Program-made: the position numbers and the translations under genes
Assembly (NCBI RefSeq): GCF_014638005.1
Contig: NZ_BMFG01000003.1
Coordinates: 1-64,000, forward strand
Direction of reading: 5' to 3'
From: Flavobacterium orientale
GTDB lineage: Bacteria; Bacteroidota; Bacteroidia; Flavobacteriales; Flavobacteriaceae
DNA length: 64,000 nt
Shown here: piece after piece, positions 51,365 to 61,496 of the stretch
Layout: each line of letters starts with the position of its first letter
Position numbering within the stretch: position 1 is the first letter of the stretch
Notes under the pieces: generated by a model
The model's input: only the letters and a program-made list of their open reading frames with translations
Told to the model about the DNA's origin: nothing
The model's database searches: none

Positions 51365-53374
51365 TTATTTATAATTACGGGCTGCAATTTTGATTTCTTC
51401 GTACTTCAATTCTTCCTTATGCAATTCAGATTTAGAAATGTCTGAACCTTTGTATTCCCAAGCTCCCACAAATTTAAAGTTTTCGTCGTCACGTAAGGTT
51501 TCACCTTCGGCATCTTGGTATTCTTCGCGGAAATGACCGCCACATGATTCGTTTCGTTGCAAGGCATCCATCGCCATTAATTGTCCGAGTTCGATAAAAT
51601 CGGCCACACGAAGGGCTTTTTCTAACTCAGGATTTAATTCGTCTGAAGTTCCCGGAACATATACATCGCTGTAGAATTCTTCTTTTAGTTGAGCAATTTC
51701 GGAAATAGCTTGTTTTAAACCTTGTTCGTTTCTTCCCATTCCTACTTTATTCCACATGATTAAACCTAAACGTTTGTGGAAATGGTCAACAGTTTTAGAA
51801 CCGTTATTGTTTAAAAATTTATCGATCTGCGATTTTACATTGGATTCGGCTTCAGCAAATTCCGGCAAATCAGTCGAAATTTTTCCGGTTCTGATTTCAT
51901 CGGCTAAATAATTTGAAACCGTGTAAGGTAAAACGAAATATCCATCGGCCAAACCTTGCATTAAAGCAGAAGCTCCTAATCGGTTTGCTCCGTGATCTGA
52001 GAAATTAGCTTCTCCTGCCACAAAACAACCTGGAATGGTCGACATCAAATTGTAATCTACCCAAACACCACCCATGGTGTAGTGAACCGCTGGATAGATT
52101 TTCATTGGCGTTTCGTATGGATTCTCATCGGTAATTTTTTGGTACATGGTAAATAAGTTACCATATTTTTCTTCCAACCATTTTTTACCTAATTTAATGA
52201 TTTCTTCTTCAGAAGGATTGTGATTTCCTTGAGCATAAGCGGCTTGTTTTCCTTTGTTTTTAATTTCTGTAGAGAAATCAAGGTAAACCCCTTCGTTGGT
52301 ATCGTTTGCTTCAATTCCGTAACCCGCATCACAACGCTCTTTGGCAGCTCTGGAAGCTACGTCACGAGGCACTAAGTTTCCGAACGCAGGATATCTTCTT
52401 TCTAAGAAATAATCTCTGTCTTCTTCAGCAATTTGTGTTGGTTTTAAATTTCCTGAACGAATGGCTTCCGCATCTTCTTTCTTTTTTGGCACCCAAATTC
52501 GACCGGAATTACGCAATGATTCTGACATCAACGTTAATTTTGATTGATTGGTTCCGTGAACAGGAATACACGTTGGGTGAATTTGCACATAACAAGGATT
52601 AGCGAATAACGCTCCTTGTTTGTGGATTTTCCAACCTGCGGTTACGTTACTTCCCATGGCATTGGTTGAAAGGAAATAGACGTTTCCGTAACCTCCTGAT
52701 GCTATAATAACAGCGTGAGCTGAATGTCTTTCTAATTCTCCTGTGATTAGGTTTCGGGCAATAATTCCGCGAGCTTTTCCGTCTACTTTTACCAATTCTA
52801 ACATTTCGTGACGGTTGTACATTTTCACACGACCTAATCCAATTTGTCTTGATAAAGCTGAATAAGCACCTAATAATAATTGTTGTCCTGTTTGACCAGC
52901 TGCATAAAACGTACGTTGTACTTGAGTTCCTCCAAAGGAACGGTTGTCTAACATTCCGCCGTATTCACGTGCAAAAGGAACACCTTGAGCTACACATTGG
53001 TCGATGATGCTTCCTGAAACCTCGGCTAAACGATGCACGTTTGCTTCACGAGCACGGTAATCGCCTCCTTTTATGGTATCATAAAAAAGACGGTAAACAC
53101 TATCACCATCATTTTGATAATTTTTAGCAGCGTTAATTCCACCTTGAGCGGCAATGGAGTGAGCTCTTCTTGGTGAATCTTGAAAACAAAAAGCACTTAC
53201 ATTGTAACCCATCTCACCAAAAGAGGCAGCAGCAGAAGCTCCTGCTAAACCTGTTCCAACGACAATAATATCAATTTTTGGACGGTTATTTGGTGCAACT
53301 AATTTTAAATGGTTTTTATGGTTTGTCCACTTTTGAGCAACTGGACCTTCCGGTATTTTTGAATCTAACTTCAT
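51365..53374 (-). CDS. sdhA: Succinate dehydrogenase/fumarate reductase flavoprotein subunit
   Basis: Oxidises succinate (or reduces fumarate). The FAD-binding [19 protein letters not shown] is near the N-terminus and the covalent-FAD histidine is in [15 protein letters not shown]; substrate residues include the HPTCIP region and [13 protein letters not shown] use ATG 53374 ([10 protein letters not shown]), giving 669 residues; the longer open frame overlaps sdhC by 38 bp and has a hydrophobic N-terminus foreign to the family. Confidence 0.96.
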   Translation of the reverse strand: MKLDSKIPEGPVAQKWTNHKNHLKLVAPNNRPKIDIIVVGTGLAGASAAASFGEMGYNVSAFCFQDSPRRAHSIAAQGGINAAKNYQNDGDSVYRLFYDTIKGGDYRAREANVHRLAEVSGSIIDQCVAQGVPFAREYGGMLDNRSFGGTQVQRTFYAAGQTGQQLLLGAYSALSRQIGLGRVKMYNRHEMLELVKVDGKARGIIARNLITGELERHSAHAVIIASGGYGNVYFLSTNAMGSNVTAGWKIHKQGALFANPCYVQIHPTCIPVHGTNQSKLTLMSESLRNSGRIWVPKKKEDAEAIRSGNLKPTQIAEEDRDYFLERRYPAFGNLVPRDVASRAAKERCDAGYGIEANDTNEGVYLDFSTEIKNKGKQAAYAQGNHNPSEEEIIKLGKKWLEEKYGNLFTMYQKITDENPYETPMKIYPAVHYTMGGVWVDYNLMSTIPGCFVAGEANFSDHGANRLGASALMQGLADGYFVLPYTVSNYLADEIRTGKISTDLPEFAEAESNVKSQIDKFLNNNGSKTVDHFHKRLGLIMWNKVGMGRNEQGLKQAISEIAQLKEEFYSDVYVPGTSDELNPELEKALRVADFIELGQLMAMDALQRNESCGGHFREEYQDAEGETLRDDENFKFVGAWEYKGSDISKSELHKEELKYEEIKIAARNYK

Positions 53375-53393
53375 AATATAGTTCTGATGTTGA

Positions 53394-54251
53394 TTATTTA
53401 GTAAAATGTATGTATAAAGGAATAATAGCAAATAAAAACGGAACTAAAACCGCAAATGCCTTTCCAATAAAATGAATGGTTGGCGTCCATTTTGGACTAT
53501 TTAATCCTAACGATTGAAACGCACTTTGGAACCCGTGCCATAAATGAAAGCCTAAAACGGCCATTGATAACACATAGAAAATGGTAAAAAACAAACCTTC
53601 GTTTGGAATCACTCCAAAAAGCTTTTCTTTACTTCTGAAAAAATCCATGGTGATTTTGTGTAAGTCTTTATAACCTTCAGCAAATTGAACTTTGATGGGT
53701 TTGGTATAATAAAAACCATTACCCTCAATAATCAAATTTTCACCATCCACTTGGTTTACATTAATAAATCGATCTTGTCCCCAACCTGAGGTAATGTAAA
53801 AACTTGAAACTTGACCACCATTGTCAATAGTTATGGTTTGAAGCGGCATGGTGGTAAAGTGCATTTTTGCCCAAAAATTGGTCATGTGGGTGGCAATAAA
53901 AATTAACACTAAAGTGCCCAAAACAGCCATGTTTCTGGACGAGAAACTACTATTTGCTCCGGGATTTGTTTTTGCATAACCAACCGGTCGTGCTTTTCTG
54001 TTTTGAATGGTGAGAAGAAATCCATCAACTACGTGAAAAAGGATGGAAATGTAGGTAACATAAGATAAAATTTTTACTGCAGGATTAGTAGTCATGAACA
54101 ATGCATATTCATTGAATTGCAAAGGTGTTCCGAAAATAAGTTGAAGATTTCCGGCCAAATGACCTACTAAAAACAAGCATAAAAATAAACCCGTAAGAGC
54201 CATCCAATACTTTTTTGCAATGGAAGACTTCAAAAGTGCCGATTTTGCCAT
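53394..54251 (-). CDS. sdhC: Succinate dehydrogenase cytochrome b subunit (SdhC, di-heme type)
   Basis: Single-chain membrane anchor of complex II as in Bacteroidetes and epsilon-proteobacteria; five membrane helices (about 20-42, 63-88, 103-128, 215-240, 255-280). Heme-ligand histidines are in [25 protein letters not shown] and [11 protein letters not shown] 54251 ([10 protein letters not shown]) gives 285 residues. It begins the operon; a good promoter lies at 54288-54318. Confidence 0.94.
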   Translation of the reverse strand: MAKSALLKSSIAKKYWMALTGLFLCLFLVGHLAGNLQLIFGTPLQFNEYALFMTTNPAVKILSYVTYISILFHVVDGFLLTIQNRKARPVGYAKTNPGANSSFSSRNMAVLGTLVLIFIATHMTNFWAKMHFTTMPLQTITIDNGGQVSSFYITSGWGQDRFINVNQVDGENLIIEGNGFYYTKPIKVQFAEGYKDLHKITMDFFRSKEKLFGVIPNEGLFFTIFYVLSMAVLGFHLWHGFQSAFQSLGLNSPKWTPTIHFIGKAFAVLVPFLFAIIPLYIHFTK

Positions 54252-54287
54252 AATGTTTGTGTAAAATAAATTTTTAAAAATTTCACA

Positions 54288-54318
54288 CAAATTTACAGCT
54301 ATTTGGAAACAACTACAA
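54288..54318 (-). promoter_or_regulatory. Promoter of sdhCAB (TTG-N20-TAAATTTG)
   Basis: Minus strand TTG at 54318-54316, 20-base spacer, TAAATTTG at 54295-54288; both boxes and spacing fit the Bacteroidetes consensus. The leader is about 30 bases. Confidence 0.6.
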
Positions 54319-54420
54319 CCTTTTCGTTCTAATTTAAAGTGATTTTAAAGAAGGATTAACAAGTGTTTAGTTGAAAGATAAGGTGTTGCCCAAAAAATAG
54401 TAAAAAAAATAAACAAATAT

Positions 54421-55302
54421 TTAGTTCACAAAACTTGGAATTAAACCCCTCAACCCCATGTCAACAACATTTTCTCCTATAGCTGGTTCAAATTTACCGT
54501 CATTATTTACTTCAGTCCATTCAAAACTGTTATTAATTGATAACGATAACGTCATAACAATATCTCGGGTTTCATTTCCTGTGATTATAAAATTATTTGC
54601 AAATTTTCCGGTGACAACACAAGATCCTTGTGGAATTGGAGAGGTTTGAAATAATGGATTGGGAACCGTTGTTGCCCCTTCCGGAGCTTGACCCGATGTT
54701 GCAAATGGAAAATCATTCAACGCAAAAGCCCAATATCCTTGTGTTCTATTGCCGTTTACCGGAAATAGATTGTTGCCAATGGAATGTGTGCCGATAAAAG
54801 TGTTATAACCCACAAAACTATCTAAAGTTCCTGCATAGGTTACCCCGTCTTGAAACACTTGAATTACACCACTTTGATACGCCAAAGAAACTCGAATCCA
54901 TTCATAACTACCAATCATTTCTGGAGTTATCGGGATTTTTAAAAAAACTTCGTCCGCTCCAACTACTAGGGCCTGACTAAAATCAATTGCCATTGATCCT
55001 CCTAGATTTGTCTCTGGTGCATGATAGAGAATCTTTCCTTGACCCAATAAAGTAGTTGCTGAAGGTGCCAACTCCAAGTAATGAGCACTAATTTTTTTCA
55101 TATCAGGAGATTGAGCTGCATTTCCATCAGGAATAATTGATGGTTGTCCAATATTATTCAACCGAAGTTGATTCGCATCAAATTTGAATTTGATGATTAA
55201 ACTGGGTTCTTCTGATAAAGCATCGTCTGAGCTACAAGAAAAAAAACCGAAAATACTAACTAAAAGTAATAGTATTCCGGTGGTTTGGCAATTTTTAGTC
55301 AT
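54421..55302 (-). CDS. Lipoprotein of unknown function
   Basis: 293 residues with a lipoprotein signal (SIFGFFSCSSDD, Cys about 23). The mature part begins LIIKFKFDANQLRLNNIGQPS, and contains many Gly/Pro/Asn turns, suggesting a beta-sandwich; a late Cys in QGSCVV. I do not recognise a family; the opening resembles the MbnP type of periplasmic proteins but other hallmarks are absent. It begins two bases after the ChaN-like gene stop, so both are co-transcribed. Confidence 0.75.
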   Translation of the reverse strand: MTKNCQTTGILLLLVSIFGFFSCSSDDALSEEPSLIIKFKFDANQLRLNNIGQPSIIPDGNAAQSPDMKKISAHYLELAPSATTLLGQGKILYHAPETNLGGSMAIDFSQALVVGADEVFLKIPITPEMIGSYEWIRVSLAYQSGVIQVFQDGVTYAGTLDSFVGYNTFIGTHSIGNNLFPVNGNRTQGYWAFALNDFPFATSGQAPEGATTVPNPLFQTSPIPQGSCVVTGKFANNFIITGNETRDIVMTLSLSINNSFEWTEVNNDGKFEPAIGENVVDMGLRGLIPSFVN

Positions 55303-55304
55303 GT

Positions 55305-56174
55305 TTAGTAGGTTTTGGTCACATCTTCATCAATAACGAGAATAAAGTCCGCTTTATTGTAGTTTTCTTTTTCCAATTTTGAAATATCTTTTTGAGTAAC
55401 CGTTGAAATTGTCACAAGTTGCAAGCTTGGTTTTTCTCGTTTTAAATACCAATAGATGCCTTCAAAATTATCACTGTGATACGTACCATGATAATGAATA
55501 AAAAGGGAATTGTTTTTTAAATTTTGCAGGATAAAATGAGCCATAGTAGCATCTTTTATGGCTTGTGCTTTTGGCATTTTTTCTCCGGCATGACCACCCA
55601 TCATTTCCAACATGTTTTGATAACCCGGCAAACTGATGTCAAATGCAATAGGCAAAGGAGCTATCCAGGTTTTCTCTTCTTCGGTCAATGGGTCTAGAGC
55701 TGCAAAATCATTCTTAAAAACCATACTGGCATAACGTCTGGGAATGTTAGTTGCTACAAACGGTATTTTTTGCTCCTTAGCAAAATCAACCAAAGGTTTG
55801 TAATCTGTTTTATAATTGGACCAAAGTCGGGCCAAAGTATCAAATGCTTTTTGATTTATATCGCCTTGCAAATACTGATTCAACTGTATTTGATTATCAG
55901 CTTCTATCATTTCGGCACCTAAAACCAGGGGTTTCTTTTCCGACAAGTCTTTGGTAATTTCCAATTGAAGCCAATGCACTATCGAATTATCATGGTATTC
56001 GCCAAACAACAAAACCTCTGTCTTTGTAGCTGCTTTTAATAACTTTTCATAGGTGGTCTTTTTGCCGTTTTTATCAAATAATTGATACGGCATTTTGTTT
56101 TGACCAATTGCATTAGTAAAACAACTTAGGGTTAAAAATAAAAGTACTATCCTGAGTCCGTTATAGCTTTTCAT
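55305..56174 (-). CDS. ChaN-family (haem-regulatory / DUF399) protein
   Basis: About 289 residues from ATG 56174 (MKSYNGLRIVLL); a longer frame starts inside the upstream gene. A signal peptide ends near IGQNK. The family motif VLLFGEYHDNSIVHWLQLEI and FALEIIEADNQ-like (LGAEMIEADNQ), plus GGHAGEKMPKAQAIKDATMAHF, match Cofac_haem_bdg; the paired histidines in EYHD and HYHGTYHSD are the expected haem or metal contacts. Probably a periplasmic protein in iron or haem handling. The following lipoprotein gene is 2 bp away; the upstream BNR-repeat gene ends 16 bp earlier. Confidence 0.88.
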   Translation of the reverse strand: MKSYNGLRIVLLFLTLSCFTNAIGQNKMPYQLFDKNGKKTTYEKLLKAATKTEVLLFGEYHDNSIVHWLQLEITKDLSEKKPLVLGAEMIEADNQIQLNQYLQGDINQKAFDTLARLWSNYKTDYKPLVDFAKEQKIPFVATNIPRRYASMVFKNDFAALDPLTEEEKTWIAPLPIAFDISLPGYQNMLEMMGGHAGEKMPKAQAIKDATMAHFILQNLKNNSLFIHYHGTYHSDNFEGIYWYLKREKPSLQLVTISTVTQKDISKLEKENYNKADFILVIDEDVTKTY

Positions 56175-56190
56175 GTGTTGTAGGTTGTAA

Positions 56191-59046
56191 TTATCTTGGT
56201 GTTCGTTCATTTTTTTTAACTTCAAAAGGAATGGTTTGTGAAACGGTACCTTGTGTCATTTTAATGGTATAATTTCCGGGAATCAAATAAATAGCATCGT
56301 TTTTGGCTGCTTTAAGTTTTACCTCTTTTGCTTTTTTCTGCCATTTTTCTTTTCCGGTTGTCGAAACGGTAGCTTGATAATTCCATGTATTCAAGCCTTC
56401 ATGAGCTTGAATTTTTTCTTCATAAACAGGAATTCCTAAGTCATTTAAAACAGCAACAACAACTTCTCCTTTGCTTTTGGCATAGTAATCAACTTTTACG
56501 TTAGGCACATTTCCGGGAAACCATTTTGTCCAACTGCTCCCCCAATTTTCTGAATGTCTTATAGATGCTGTTTCAAACACTTTTAAATCTTGATTTAGGA
56601 TGTCATCGTTTAGTTGTTGAATGCTTTTCAAATTGGTTTTATAAATGGAACGTCCATGGGTGCCAACAATTAAATCTTTTGTTTCTTTTTGTATCACGGC
56701 ATCATGCACGGCAACATTGGGCAATCCATTCATAAAAAGTTGCCATGAAGCACCTTGATTGAATGAAATATAAAATCCGTTGTCTGTTCCCAAATAAATG
56801 ATTTTTGGATTGTCAGAATCTTCCAAAATAACATTTACAGGTGAAGAAGGAATTCCGTTGGCAATTGATTTCCAAGTTTGACCATAATCCTCAGAACTGT
56901 ATACATAGGAAGTAAAATCATCCCATCTGTAACCGTTTAAGGTAACATAAACGCGTTCTTTTTGATGAGCAGAGGCAACCACTCTTGAAACCCAAAGGTC
57001 TTTTGGAAAGCTGTCTGAAATTTTTGACCAAGTGGCTCCGGCATCTTTGGAAACATGTACCAATCCGTCATCGCTTCCCACATAAAGTAATCCAAATTGA
57101 AACGGACTTTCGCTAAAGGTTGTAATGGTTCCATAAGCCACATTTCCTTCTTTTCCGCCTTGTGTTAAATCGGGTGAAATGGCCGTCCAATCATCACCTT
57201 GGTTAAAAGAACGATGCAAAAACTGCGACCCCATGTATAAAATATCTTGGTTGTGACTTGACAATAAAATTGGGGTTTGCCAATTATATCGCAATGGCTT
57301 TTCGTCTTTTTTAGCTCTTGGAGAGATGTATTTTTGGTTTTTGGTTGCTCTGTCAATTCTGTAATAATTTCCAAATTGAAAACCGGTAAAAACAAGATTT
57401 GGATTGCGTCTGTCAATCTGTGTTTGCATACCGTCACCTCCCATTATGCTTTCATATGGATATTTTCCTTCCTGATGCCATTCTGAACTGTAGCTGTAAT
57501 TGCTTGGTCCAACCCAAACGCCATTGTCTTGCATACCGCCATAAATGTTATAAGGTGTTTGGTAATCTACATTGACACTGTAAAATTGACTCACATTGTG
57601 TGAATTACACTTGATCCAATTTTTACCATCATCATAAGAAATATTCAAACCGCCATCGTTTCCATTAATCAAATGTCCCGATTTATTAGGGTTTACCCAT
57701 AAAGCATGGTGATCGGCATGTACATTTTCTCTGTTGATAGAAACAAAGGTTTTTCCGCCATCGTCAGATTTAATGATGGGAACACCGCCTATATAGATTT
57801 TATCTGAATTAGATGGGTCAACAGTAATTTTTGCAAAATAATAACCATACGAATAAAAGAAATCATCAATAAAATCCTGATGGGTTCTTTTCCATGTTTT
57901 TCCGCCGTCGGTTGATTTGAAAACTTCGGCTCCTATAACTTCGGTTTCAAACAAGGCTTTGTTGGCATCCAACAAAAAGCTTTTGGCTTCAGCCGGTTTC
58001 ATATAATTATTGGAAACCAAATGTTTGATATTTTCTGCTCTGTATTTTTCTGAATAGCCAAATGTTTTTAGATAATTATTAATTTCTTTGGATGGAATGG
58101 CTTCAAACACATCGCCGGGAACACTAAACATTTCAGGCAAAGTTGACTTTGCAGCCGCTGTTGCAGGTCGTTTGAATTGGTTGTCGTGAACCGCATAAAC
58201 CACATCGTTGTCAAATGCCGCTAAACCAATTCTGCCCACTCCTTCTCCATTTGGAAATCCACTTTCAGGAGTAGAAACCAATGTCCAAGTGGAACCGGCA
58301 TCTTCACTTTTATAAACGCCTGAAGTGGCTCCGTTTCCTAAAAAATTCCACGCTTTACGGTCTCTGTTCCAAGTCGAAGCATATTGAATGGCAAAGTTTT
58401 TTGGCGATACGGAAACGGAAATAACACCGGTTGCATCATCAATAAACAATGTTTTTTTCCATGTTTTTCCGCCATCTGTTGTTTTAAAAACGCCTCTTTC
58501 GTCATTTTTAGAATACAAATGCCCAATAACTCCGATTATCACTTCATCCGGATTTGACGGGTTTATTACAATCTTACCAATGTGATGACTGTCGTGCAAT
58601 CCTACATTTTCCCAAGTTTTTCCTTGGTCTTTTGATTTTAAAATTCCGATTCCGGCATACGAAGAACGAGAAGAATTGTTTTCTCCGGTACCAACCCAAA
58701 TAGTGCCGCTTTTCCAATCTACAGCAGTGTCTCCAATGTTTTGAGTTGGAGCAGTATCCATTATCGGTGTAAAACTCATTCCGTTATTATTAGTATACCA
58801 AACGCCGCCTGAAGCATAACCCACATAAAATTCAGTAGGGTTTTCAGGATTCACTTCTACATCAACCACTCTGCCGCTCATTATCGTTGGTCCAACACTT
58901 TGAAAAGCTATATTTTTTACTAATGATTTTTCAGATAAAGCACTTTTTTGAAGTAAGGCTTCTGCAATTACTTGAGGCAAAGTTGCATCTTGCGACCATC
59001 CTATTTGGACGGTCATAAACAGAACTAGGAAATACTTTTTTTTCAT
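56191..59046 (-). CDS. Secreted BNR/sortilin-like beta-propeller protein
   Basis: 951 residues: signal peptide (1-18), then many BNR/VPS10-type repeats of the form S-x-D-x-G-x-T-W (KSKDQGKTWENVG, KTTDGGKTWKKT, KSEDAGSTWTLVS, KSTDGGKTWKRT, YSSEDYGQTWKSIA, SFNQGASWQLF). Proteins with this layout are often labelled glycosyl hydrolase, but no sialidase catalytic residues are evident, so a binding or protease-associated role is just as likely. No T9SS tail is visible. It is the first gene of a set with the ChaN-like and lipoprotein genes. Confidence 0.88.
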   Translation of the reverse strand: MKKKYFLVLFMTVQIGWSQDATLPQVIAEALLQKSALSEKSLVKNIAFQSVGPTIMSGRVVDVEVNPENPTEFYVGYASGGVWYTNNNGMSFTPIMDTAPTQNIGDTAVDWKSGTIWVGTGENNSSRSSYAGIGILKSKDQGKTWENVGLHDSHHIGKIVINPSNPDEVIIGVIGHLYSKNDERGVFKTTDGGKTWKKTLFIDDATGVISVSVSPKNFAIQYASTWNRDRKAWNFLGNGATSGVYKSEDAGSTWTLVSTPESGFPNGEGVGRIGLAAFDNDVVYAVHDNQFKRPATAAAKSTLPEMFSVPGDVFEAIPSKEINNYLKTFGYSEKYRAENIKHLVSNNYMKPAEAKSFLLDANKALFETEVIGAEVFKSTDGGKTWKRTHQDFIDDFFYSYGYYFAKITVDPSNSDKIYIGGVPIIKSDDGGKTFVSINRENVHADHHALWVNPNKSGHLINGNDGGLNISYDDGKNWIKCNSHNVSQFYSVNVDYQTPYNIYGGMQDNGVWVGPSNYSYSSEWHQEGKYPYESIMGGDGMQTQIDRRNPNLVFTGFQFGNYYRIDRATKNQKYISPRAKKDEKPLRYNWQTPILLSSHNQDILYMGSQFLHRSFNQGDDWTAISPDLTQGGKEGNVAYGTITTFSESPFQFGLLYVGSDDGLVHVSKDAGATWSKISDSFPKDLWVSRVVASAHQKERVYVTLNGYRWDDFTSYVYSSEDYGQTWKSIANGIPSSPVNVILEDSDNPKIIYLGTDNGFYISFNQGASWQLFMNGLPNVAVHDAVIQKETKDLIVGTHGRSIYKTNLKSIQQLNDDILNQDLKVFETASIRHSENWGSSWTKWFPGNVPNVKVDYYAKSKGEVVVAVLNDLGIPVYEEKIQAHEGLNTWNYQATVSTTGKEKWQKKAKEVKLKAAKNDAIYLIPGNYTIKMTQGTVSQTIPFEVKKNERTPR

Positions 59047-59118
59047 TTTAAAAAAGTTATAGGAGTTGGAAAATTAAATTTATCCTGCAATTTACATTTA
59101 AATTTTTTTTAATCTTAG

Positions 59119-59126
59119 TACTTTTG
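59119..59126 (+). promoter_or_regulatory. -7 element for the aminopeptidase P gene
   Basis: TACTTTTG, 25 bases before the ATG 59152. No -33 box at the proper spacing. Confidence 0.4.
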
Positions 59127-59151
59127 AGAATTATTCTAAAATTGGAAGACA

Positions 59152-60444
59152 ATGAAATACCATCCTATTGATAAAAATTTATACATAAAAAACAGGGCAA
59201 AGTTTGCTTCTCAAATGAAACCAAACAGTGTTGCCGTTTTCAATTCTAACGATATGTATCCGGTAAGTGCAGACACTACTTTGCCATTTGCACAACATCG
59301 TGACATTTTATATTTGAGTGGTGTGGATCAAGAAGAAAGTATTTTACTATTGTTTCCGGATGCTCCTTACCAACATTTAAAAGAAGTGTTGTTTTTAAGA
59401 GAAACTAACGAACACATCGCCGTTTGGGAAGGTGAAAAGTTAACCAAAGAGCGAGCTTTTGAGGTTTCCGGAATAAAAACGGTCTATTGGCTAACCGATT
59501 TTCATAAAATTTTAAAAGAAGTAATGTCGTATGCCGATACGATGTATATCAACACCAACGAACATTATCGTGCGTCAGTAGAAACAGAAACTCGCGAAGC
59601 CCGATTTATCAAATGGTGGAAAGAAAATTATCCGGCTCACAAAGTAGAAAAAAGCAATCCGATTTTACAACGGCTGCGTTCGATTAAAGAAAGTGAAGAA
59701 ATTGATTTGTTGCAAAAAGCGTGTGATTTAACCGAAAAAGGTTTCCGCAGAGTACTGTCTTTTGTGAAACCCAACGTAATGGAATATGAAATTGAAGCCG
59801 AATTTGCTCATGAATTCATTAGAAACCGTTCAAAAGGTTTTGCCTATACGCCAATTATTGCTTCAGGAAATAATGCGAATGTGTTGCATTACATCGAGAA
59901 CAACCAACAATGCAAAGAAGGCGATTTGATTTTGTTAGATGTAGGTGCCGAATATGCCAATTATTCGAGTGATATGACTCGAACAATTCCTGTTTCTGGA
60001 AAGTTTTCTCCACGACAAAAAGAAGTGTACAATGCGGTGTTGCGAGTGAAAAATGAAGCTACTAAACTATTGGTTCCCGGAACACTTTGGAAAGAATACC
60101 ATCTGGAAGTAGGCAAAATCATGACTTCGGAATTGTTGGGCTTAGGCCTGATTGATACTGCCGATGTGCAAAATGAAAATCCGGAATGGCCGGCTTATAA
60201 AAAATATTTCATGCATGGCACTTCACATCATTTGGGATTAGACACACACGATTACGGATTGTTGCACGAACCCATGCAAGCCAATATGGTTTTTACGGTG
60301 GAACCCGGAATTTATATCCCAAAAGAAGGTTTTGGCATTCGATTGGAAGACGATGTAGTGATTCAAAAAAGTGGCGAACCGTTTAATTTAATGCGAAATA
60401 TTCCGATTGAAATTGAAGAAATTGAATCGATAATGAATGCTTAA
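59152..60444 (+). CDS. pepP: Xaa-Pro aminopeptidase (aminopeptidase P)
   Basis: Removes an N-terminal residue that precedes proline. The N-terminal creatinase-like domain (1-170) precedes the pita-bread fold with the dinuclear Mn ligands in LLDVGAEY, SSDMTRT, MHGTSHHLGLDTHD, TVEPGIY and IRLEDDV. 430 residues, normal for the cytosolic family. The start is ATG 59152. It is monocistronic; a 180-base gap with weak repeats follows. Confidence 0.94.
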   Translation: MKYHPIDKNLYIKNRAKFASQMKPNSVAVFNSNDMYPVSADTTLPFAQHRDILYLSGVDQEESILLLFPDAPYQHLKEVLFLRETNEHIAVWEGEKLTKERAFEVSGIKTVYWLTDFHKILKEVMSYADTMYINTNEHYRASVETETREARFIKWWKENYPAHKVEKSNPILQRLRSIKESEEIDLLQKACDLTEKGFRRVLSFVKPNVMEYEIEAEFAHEFIRNRSKGFAYTPIIASGNNANVLHYIENNQQCKEGDLILLDVGAEYANYSSDMTRTIPVSGKFSPRQKEVYNAVLRVKNEATKLLVPGTLWKEYHLEVGKIMTSELLGLGLIDTADVQNENPEWPAYKKYFMHGTSHHLGLDTHDYGLLHEPMQANMVFTVEPGIYIPKEGFGIRLEDDVVIQKSGEPFNLMRNIPIEIEEIESIMNA

Positions 60445-60616
60445 ATTGGTTTAAGAGTTTAAAGGTTTATAGGTTTAAAAGGGGCTCGCAGGGATGTGGG
60501 TCGTTTTTTTTTAACTCAGATTTGAAAAATTCTAGAAATTATTAAAATTATTAAAATCTGTGTTCCCATTGGATTTTAATTTAGTTATAATTTACTTTGC
60601 CAAACCAACTTTTCAA

Positions 60617-60640
60617 CCCGAAACTTGAAACCTGAAACCA
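60617..60640. repeat. Intergenic GGTTTCAGGTTTCAAGTTTC-type repeat
   Basis: The reverse complement of this segment matches 19533-19562 (TTGGTTTCAGGTTT then CAAGTTTC, with 7 extra bases there). The presumed TTG start codon of the next gene lies inside it. Confidence 0.5.
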
Positions 60641-61419
60641 AAAACATACTATACAAAAACACCAAAATCAACTACACCGACATTGGAAAAGGAACAGCCG
60701 TTGTGCTATTACACGGCTTTTTAGAAAACCTTTCGATGTGGAATGCTTTTATGGCCGATTTTTCTAAAAAAAACAGAGTAATTGCTATCGACTTATTAGG
60801 TCATGGTGACACAGAATGTCTGGGTTACATTCACACCATGGAAGATCAAGCCGATATGGTTCATCAAGTGTTGCGTGAACTCAAAATCAGAAAAGCAGTG
60901 TTTATGGGTCATTCCATGGGTGGTTATGTGGCATTGGCTTTTGCAGAATTGTATCCGGATGCTGTAAAAGGATTGGCTTTATTGAATTCTACTTCAAGAG
61001 CTGATAGTAAAGAACGAAAACAAAACCGGGATCGAGCCATAGTTGCCGTAAAACAAAATCATACCGCTTTTGTGAGAATGTCTATTGCCAATTTATTTAG
61101 TGAAGACAATCGGGAACGACTGAGCGATGTTATTGAAAAGGTGAAAAAAGAAGCTCTAAAAACACCGCTTCAAGGTATTGTTGCCGCTTTAGAAGGTATG
61201 AAAATACGAATTGACCGAGAGGTGTTGTTTCATTTTTCTTCCTATCCTATTGTGTTGATTTTAGGTAAAAAAGATGGTGTTTTAAACTATGAAGACAGTC
61301 TGGAACAAATAGAAAAAACCAAAGTAGAATTGGTTACATTTCCCGATGGACACATGAGTCATATTGAAAATGAAACCGAGTTAAAAACGGTTTTACTTGG
61401 GTTCTTGAAGAAAATTTAA
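60625..61419 (+). CDS. Alpha/beta-hydrolase
   Basis: 264 residues of a single alpha/beta-hydrolase domain: oxyanion hole VVLLHGF, nucleophile elbow GHSMGGY (Ser97), catalytic Asp in GKKDGV and His in DGHMSHIE. The fold is typical of MenH-like or esterase enzymes; substrate unknown. Start: no ATG occurs before the conserved part, TTG 60625 (MKPETKNILYKN) is the best choice although it lies in a small intergenic repeat. Confidence 0.9.
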   Translation: MKPETKNILYKNTKINYTDIGKGTAVVLLHGFLENLSMWNAFMADFSKKNRVIAIDLLGHGDTECLGYIHTMEDQADMVHQVLRELKIRKAVFMGHSMGGYVALAFAELYPDAVKGLALLNSTSRADSKERKQNRDRAIVAVKQNHTAFVRMSIANLFSEDNRERLSDVIEKVKKEALKTPLQGIVAALEGMKIRIDREVLFHFSSYPIVLILGKKDGVLNYEDSLEQIEKTKVELVTFPDGHMSHIENETELKTVLLGFLKKI

Positions 61420-61473
61420 CAGAAAATTAAACTATAAACACTGTAAAATAGTAGGAAAAATTAATATTTTTTC

Positions 61474-61481
61474 TATTTTTG
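61474..61481 (+). promoter_or_regulatory. -7 element for the beta-barrel gene
   Basis: TATTTTTG, 15 bases before the ATG 61497. Confidence 0.45.
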
Positions 61482-61496
61482 AGAAAATTATTTCAA

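Noticed and set aside
56191..59046. Calling the BNR-repeat protein a sialidase/glycosyl hydrolase
   Set aside because: BNR motifs are present but I see no sialidase Arg triad or nucleophile Tyr/Glu arrangement.
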